64,000 bases of DNA from Congeria kusceri. Its lineage: Eukaryota > Mollusca > Bivalvia > Myida > Dreissenidae. Positions 59,270 through 64,000 of the stretch are shown here, one piece after another; positions within the stretch are counted from its first letter, which is position 1, and each line of letters opens with the position of its first letter. Below the pieces are notes generated by a model, which was not told the origin of the DNA, ran no database searches, and was given only the letters and a program-made list of their open reading frames with translations. The DNA lies in contig CM051038.1 in NCBI GenBank assembly GCA_027627225.1, positions 46,341,343 through 46,405,342 of the forward strand. The letters run 5' to 3'. A program made the translations under genes and the position numbers.

Positions 59270-59842
59270 TATAGGCAAGCCAACTGTGCTCTTTAAACCA
59301 AGAGTTTTGGAATTTTCGTTCAGGTTTTTACCTCAAATTCGTGACACTGTCACTTTGAGTTTCTGTCAAAGAAACTTCTAGACCGTCACTGGCTTTATTA
59401 ATATGGCTGCAGGCAGCATGCGAAGCGACGGCCAGACTCGTATCTTTCCAACAAATTATTATGTTTTGATGTTTTGCGAGGAGAAACTACTGAATATTTT
59501 TCTTAGGCGACACAGCAGACGATTCCATCTAGGAAAACAAAGCGAATACTCTTCAATACGGAGAAAACCATCGAACGCATTATGTTATCGATTGGCTAAG
59601 ATTGTAGCGCCATATTTAATTAAACCAATCAGAAAGCAGACCTCAATCGGATGTTTGATTCGTACTCGGTACACTTTGAGAGATTTGATATCCGTCCCCA
59701 ATTTTTTTCGCATTTTTGACGGTTCGTCCCATGAAATTTTGTATGCGACAAAAATCGCTACTAGACCTTTTTTTTTTCGATATTTGTGAAAAATAAGCGA
59801 TAAAATCGCAATTTCGCGGCCTCCCCAGAACACTGATAAACT
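59270..59842. other. Region upstream of TNFR exon 1
   Basis: Should contain the 5' UTR and promoter of the minus-strand TNFR gene. A donor-like TTTGAG|GTAAAA reads on the minus strand at 59341-59346. A plus-strand ORF of 128 codons at 59403-59789 has no recognisable motif, and I do not accept it as a gene. Confidence 0.35.
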
Positions 59843-61240
59843 ATGGTACCCCCGGGGCGTGATCAGTTTGACCCCTGAAGCATAATTTGAACAATATTTG
59901 TAGAGAACCGCATATACCCGTTTCAAAGGAGAGGATTTTAAAAGTCATTTTGCTATTTAAGTCTATATAAACCATGTGTCCCCCGGGGCGTGACCAGTTT
60001 TGATCCCTGGAGCATAATTTTAACAATATTTGTATAGGACCACATATACATAACAAATATGAAACCTCTAGGCCCTGCAGTTTCAGAGGAGAAGAATTTT
60101 AAAGTAATGTTGCTACATAAGTTTATATAAACCATGTGACCCCTGGGGTGTGGTCAGTTTTGACCCATGGGGCATAATTTGAACAATCTTTGTAGAGGAC
60201 CACTATAGGATGTTACATACCAAATACGAAACCTGTAGGCCTTGCGTTTCAGATTTTTAAAGACATTTTGCTATATAAGTTTATATATACCATGGGACCC
60301 CCGGGGCGTGGCCAGTTTTGACCACAGGGGAATAATTTGAACAACCTTTGTAGAGGACCTCTATATGATGTTGCATACCAAATATGAAACCACTGGGCCT
60401 TCGATTTCTGAGGAGAAGATTTTTAAAGTCATTTTGCTATTTAGGTGTATATGAATCATGTGACCCCCGGGGCGTGGCCAGTTTTGACCCTAGGGGCATA
60501 AATTGAACAATATTTGTAGAGGACCACTATAGGATGTTATATACCAAATATGAAACCTCTGGGCCTTGCGGTTTCAGAGAAGATTTTTTAAAAACATTTT
60601 GCTATTTAAGGATATATAATCCAAATTATGCCCCGGGGCGTGGCCAGTTTTGACCCCAGGGGCATAATTTGAACAATCTTTGTAGAGTACCATTATAGGA
60701 TGTTACATACCAAATATGAAAACTCTGGGCCTTGTGGTTTCAGAGGAAAAAATTTGTAAGGTCATTTGCTATATAATCTATATAAACCAAGTGACCTCCG
60801 GGGCGTGACCGGTTTTGACACCAGGGGCTAATTTGAAAAGAACCATTAAAGGATGTACCAAACCAAATATTAAACCTCTGGGCCTTGCGTTTTCAGAGGA
60901 GAAGATTTTTAAAGCCATTTTGCTATATATTCTATATAAACCATGTGACCCCCAGGGCGTGGCCCGTTTTGACCACAGGGGCATCATTTGAACAATCTTT
61001 GAAGAGGACCACTATAGGATTTTACATACCAAATATGAAACCTCTGGTCCTTGCGGTTTCAGAGAAGATTTTTAAAGTCATTTTGCTATATATTCTATAT
61101 AAACCTTGTAACCCCCGGGGCGTGGCCAGTTTTGACCCAGTTTTTGAACAATCTTTGTAGAGGACAGCTATAGGATGTTACATATCAAATATGAAACCTC
61201 TAAGCCTTGCGGTTTGAGAGAGGAAGATTTTTTAAGTTTA
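59843..61240. repeat. ~160-bp satellite, about nine copies
   Basis: CCCCCGGGGCGTGGCCAGTT-like blocks occur near 59848, 59980, 60140, 60299, 60463, 60630, 60796, 60950 and 61113, each followed by GACCCCAGGGGCATAATTTG, TTTGTAGAGGACCACTATAG, CCAAATATGAAACCTCTGGG and GAAGATTTTTAAAGTCATTT. Steps are 132-168 bp. No stable reading frame. Confidence 0.87.
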
Positions 61241-61424
61241 CACTTTTTAAATCTATTTTTAGCTCTGGTCACCTACATATGCAGCGGACCATAACGCTTT
61301 GAACAACGTTGAAAGAGGTTCACTCATTGATCAACCCTGTGAAGTTTGGTAAAAATCTGCCAAGTGGTTTAGGAGGAGATGTCGGGCGATCACAAAAGCT
61401 CACCATCAGTCGAGCTAAATTTGT

Positions 61425-61770
61425 AATGTTTATCGCGGTAACGGTCCAAATTGTCGACGGCATACGGACAACGGACGATGGACGCCGCCGGAGAGGTCCC
61501 CTATACCAATAGCTCACCAAGCACTTCGTGGTCTGGTGAGCTAAAAATATTATCTCCTAAAACAATAGCGAAAAATATTCACGTTCAGTGAAGTTCCTCG
61601 AATTTATGCACATTTGCAAATATGCTGCTTTTTGGAACATGATTTTTTATGATTTTTTTACCACATATGCACCTGGTGAGCTATTGGTATAGGGGACCTC
61701 TCCTGCGTCGTCCGTATGCCATCAACAATTTGGCCCGTTATCACGATAAAGACTACAATTTTTATTCAAT
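61425..61770. repeat. Imperfect inverted repeat with ~150-bp loop
   Basis: GTCCCCTATACCAATAGCTC near 61496 has its complement GAGCTATTGGTATAGGGGAC at 61678-61697. The pairing extends outward through GCATACGGACAA.. and GTCCGTATGCCATC to about 61425 and 61770. It looks like two opposed ends of the same dispersed bivalve repeat. Confidence 0.75.
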
Positions 61771-62640
61771 CTTGACCTTACTTGCACAGTTTGTGTATGA
61801 CAATAAAATCTTGGTTGGTATTGATAATGGACCAATTTGGACCAGAAACCTTAGAGTTATGTCCCCTTTTTTGTGGGAAAAATGCAAAAATTGCCTTTTT
61901 CGTTCATAGAGACTTCATTTTCCACCATTCTTAAACAAACTTCCACGTTTTGTGTATTATCAAAAGATCACAGTAGAAGTCAACATTGGGCCGGATTGGG
62001 CCACAAACACCTGAGTTATGCCCGCCTGTTTTGTTGAAAAATAGGCCAAATTTGCGATTTTACCTCGATTAAGACTTCATCTTTCTTCCAATCTTGACCA
62101 AACTTCCACAATTTGCGTGTGACCAAAAGATTTCAGCAGGAGCCAAGAATGGGTATGAAATGGGTATGGATATACTCAAAAAGGTATAAAATGTATGTGG
62201 AAAAAATACAAAAATTGGCATTTTTGTTCATAGAGACTTTATTTTTCTTCAAAACTTCGCCAAACTTCCACAGTTTGTATGTGATCATACAACTGCAGCC
62301 CAAGTCAACAATGGGTCAGATTGGGCAACAAATATCAGAGTTATGGCCCCTTTGTTAGTGAAAACAAAATGCAAAAATTGCCATTTTCGTGCATCGAGAT
62401 TTCATTTTTCATTCAATCTTGATAAAACTTCCACATGTTTAGTATGGCCATAAGATCTCAACACAAGCAGCTAATGAGACAGGCCACAGCAGATATATCC
62501 ACTTAATTGTGAAAATTAATGCAAAAATGAATTTGTTGCAAGACGGGGACTTCATTTTCAACCAGTCTGGACCAAACTTGCACAATTTGTCTATGACCAT
62601 AAAATCTAAAGTGAATGTCAATATAGGACGGGTAAATGGC
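61771..62640. repeat. ~160-bp degenerate tandem repeat
   Basis: GAGACTTCATTTT-like words occur near 61910, 62072, 62233, 62395 and 62546, each followed by CAATCTTGACCAAACTTCCA and later TCAGAGTTATGGCCCC and TGCAAAAATTGCCATTTTCG. Copies are well diverged. Confidence 0.78.
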
Positions 62641-63079
62641 AATACACTCCACTCTTTGAAACAAGCCGGCATGCATGACATGACCTTTGCGCAGCGTTTG
62701 CCACTATCTTTCACAACTGCAGCATTAACACAATTCCTCCGAAATTGCCTGCGAAAAGTTGGATACCAGGAGAGAGAAAATATATCCAGGTCCTTATTTG
62801 TTCTATGTATGAGAGTAAATCAGCTGGACAAATTATTTAAGGACATTATGGCGTATATTCCCACAAGCCTTTCGCAACAGTCAGGCTTTCATCTTTGCCA
62901 GTACACAGGTGAGCCCTTTGGGCCATCATGGCCCTCTTGTTTTTACTTTGTTGCTTTATATTATGCAGAAGTATGAATTTAAATGATTTTTGAGCCGGAT
63001 TTTGCAACGATTTTTCGATTAGTTGGGCGGTTGGGCTGGTGGGCATTGCGATGTCGTTAACAATTTGCATTATAGTTTC
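62641..63079. other. No gene; contains a hairpin repeat end
   Basis: An ORF of 155 codons crosses this stretch (62509-62976) but half of it lies in the preceding satellite. GGGCCATCATGGCCC at 62920-62934 forms a hairpin typical of the end of a dispersed repeat. Confidence 0.4.
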
Positions 63080-63668
63080 GTATTCCTGTCATATTTTCAA
63101 ATTTTCTGGGTCAATCTTCATAAAACTTAACAGAAATGTTCCTTGGATGGTCCTTTACCAAACCTGTGAAAATGGTTCCGCTTCACTGCACAAGATGGCC
63201 ACCTGAGCTAAAAATAGAATTATGTCTGAACACCATTATCTTCTAAACCTATGGCTAGATTTTCAAATAATTTCACACAAACGTTTGTATAGTGTTCCTC
63301 TACCAAACTTATTCAAATGGTTCCGCCTCACTTCACAAAGTGGCCACTAGAGCTAAAAATAGAATTTGCGTTAAAGTTTTGTATTCCTGTCATATTTTCA
63401 AAAGTTCTTGGTCAATCTTCATGAAACTTTACAGAAATGTTCCTTGGATGGTCCTCTACCAAACCTGTGAAATTGGTTCCGCTTCACTGCACAAGATGGC
63501 AGCCAGAGCTGAAAGTAGAATTTTCTAAACGCCATTTTCTTCTAAACCTATGGCAAGATTTTCAAATAATTTCACACAAATGTTCGTTAAGTGTTCCTCT
63601 ACCAAACTTATTCAAATGGTTCCGCCTCACTGCAAAAAATGGCCACTAGAGCTAAAAATAGAATTTGC
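63080..63668. repeat. 301-bp higher-order repeat, two copies
   Basis: GTATTCCTGTCATATTTTCA starts at 63080 and 63381. Each 301-bp unit consists of two related halves of about 150 bp, ending in TTCCGCTTCACTGCACAAGA and in TTCCGCCTCACT plus ATGGCCACTAGAGC respectively. Confidence 0.87.
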
Positions 63669-63775
63669 GATGACGATGATGAATTAGCAAAATTAAAATG
63701 AGGCTATAGTAAGTTTTGTGACCATCACTTTGTCCCGAATGAGTTTCAAGCGATAGCTGATATATATCAATAAAT

Positions 63776-63907
63776 ATGTCGGAATCTGCTGGTAGCGGTA
63801 CCGAGTGGACACATCAAGCAAGCAACGGTGCTGCGATGTTACTAAAGGGGTGTTATGATTACGTGATAAAGATGTATTTGGGGTCAGCCGCGAACACATG
63901 CCTCTAG
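63776..63907 (+). CDS. Short ORF, unknown, near window edge
   Basis: 43 codons from an ATG in fair context, starting MSESAGSGTEWTHQ, ending TAG at 63905-63907. WTHQA...LL...Y vaguely resembles the start of a MADF/Myb-like domain, but the frame stops. It may be a first exon or a remnant. Confidence 0.2.
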   Translation: MSESAGSGTEWTHQASNGAAMLLKGCYDYVIKMYLGSAANTCL

Positions 63908-64000
63908 TGCCCCAAATTCCCCTCGTGAATGCGTGGCTACAAATAGCCTAAGGGGGTCGTCTTAGATCAGCGATAATGATCAGTTTAAGGGCACAGCATG

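Noticed and set aside
59403..59789. Plus-strand ORF of 128 codons beginning MAAGSMRSDG
   Set aside because: No motif or splice structure, and overlapped by an equally long minus-strand ORF.

Overview
This is animal nuclear DNA, most likely from a bivalve mollusc. It is AT-rich, full of retroelements and short inverted-repeat transposons, and carries satellite families (the GGGCATAACTCTG type and the TGACCCCCGGGGCGTGGCC type) that I associate from memory with heterodont clams and mussels such as Dreissena or Mya. The genus is a guess. No prokaryotic feature is present.

Layout. 1-2413 is the 3' part of a non-LTR (LINE) element with two frameshifts. 3040-3560 is a 92-bp satellite. 4376-5057 is a decayed C2H2 zinc-finger gene. 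8208-16682 is a Ty3/gypsy LTR retrotransposon on the minus strand (copy A), with 500-bp LTRs and a 4-bp target duplication. From 16121 to 58622 the sequence is a head-to-tail duplication of a 21,251-bp unit (16121-37371 and 37372-58622). Each unit holds the 5' LTR of one retroelement, a 12.7-kb spacer and most of the next retroelement. The middle element (B, 29432-37933) is a hybrid: body and left LTR are of the type of the last element (C, 50683-59172), while its right LTR and right flank are copy A's. This is what unequal recombination between A and C would produce, or an assembler mis-joining the same two repeats. 59173-64000 is mostly satellite-like repeat.

The only cellular gene I can support is in the duplicated spacer: a minus-strand TNF-receptor-superfamily gene. 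In copy 2 it can be assembled as four coding exons (59261-59269, 48900-49323, 46764-46940, 45473-45597) whose phases agree, giving a 244-residue type I membrane protein with signal peptide, cysteine-rich repeats, one membrane helix and a 16-residue tail. Retroelement C lies in intron 1. The duplication begins and ends inside retroelements, so copy 1 (24222-28072) has exons 2-4 but no first exon. Introns 1 and 2 contain TIR elements (TA-TSD, PIF/Harbinger-like and foldback).

The most unusual item is in the LTR retrotransposon. Between primer-binding site and gag it has an extra ORF (231 codons, open in B and C) with SGNH/GDSL-hydrolase motifs. The order is LTR, tRNA-Lys primer site, SGNH ORF, PNMA-like gag with an Arg/Gly-rich tail, a TTTAAAC -1 frameshift site, pol (protease, RT, RNase H, integrase), polypurine tract, LTR. 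All copies have HSG where the protease should have DSG, and every copy carries further lesions, so none looks autonomous.
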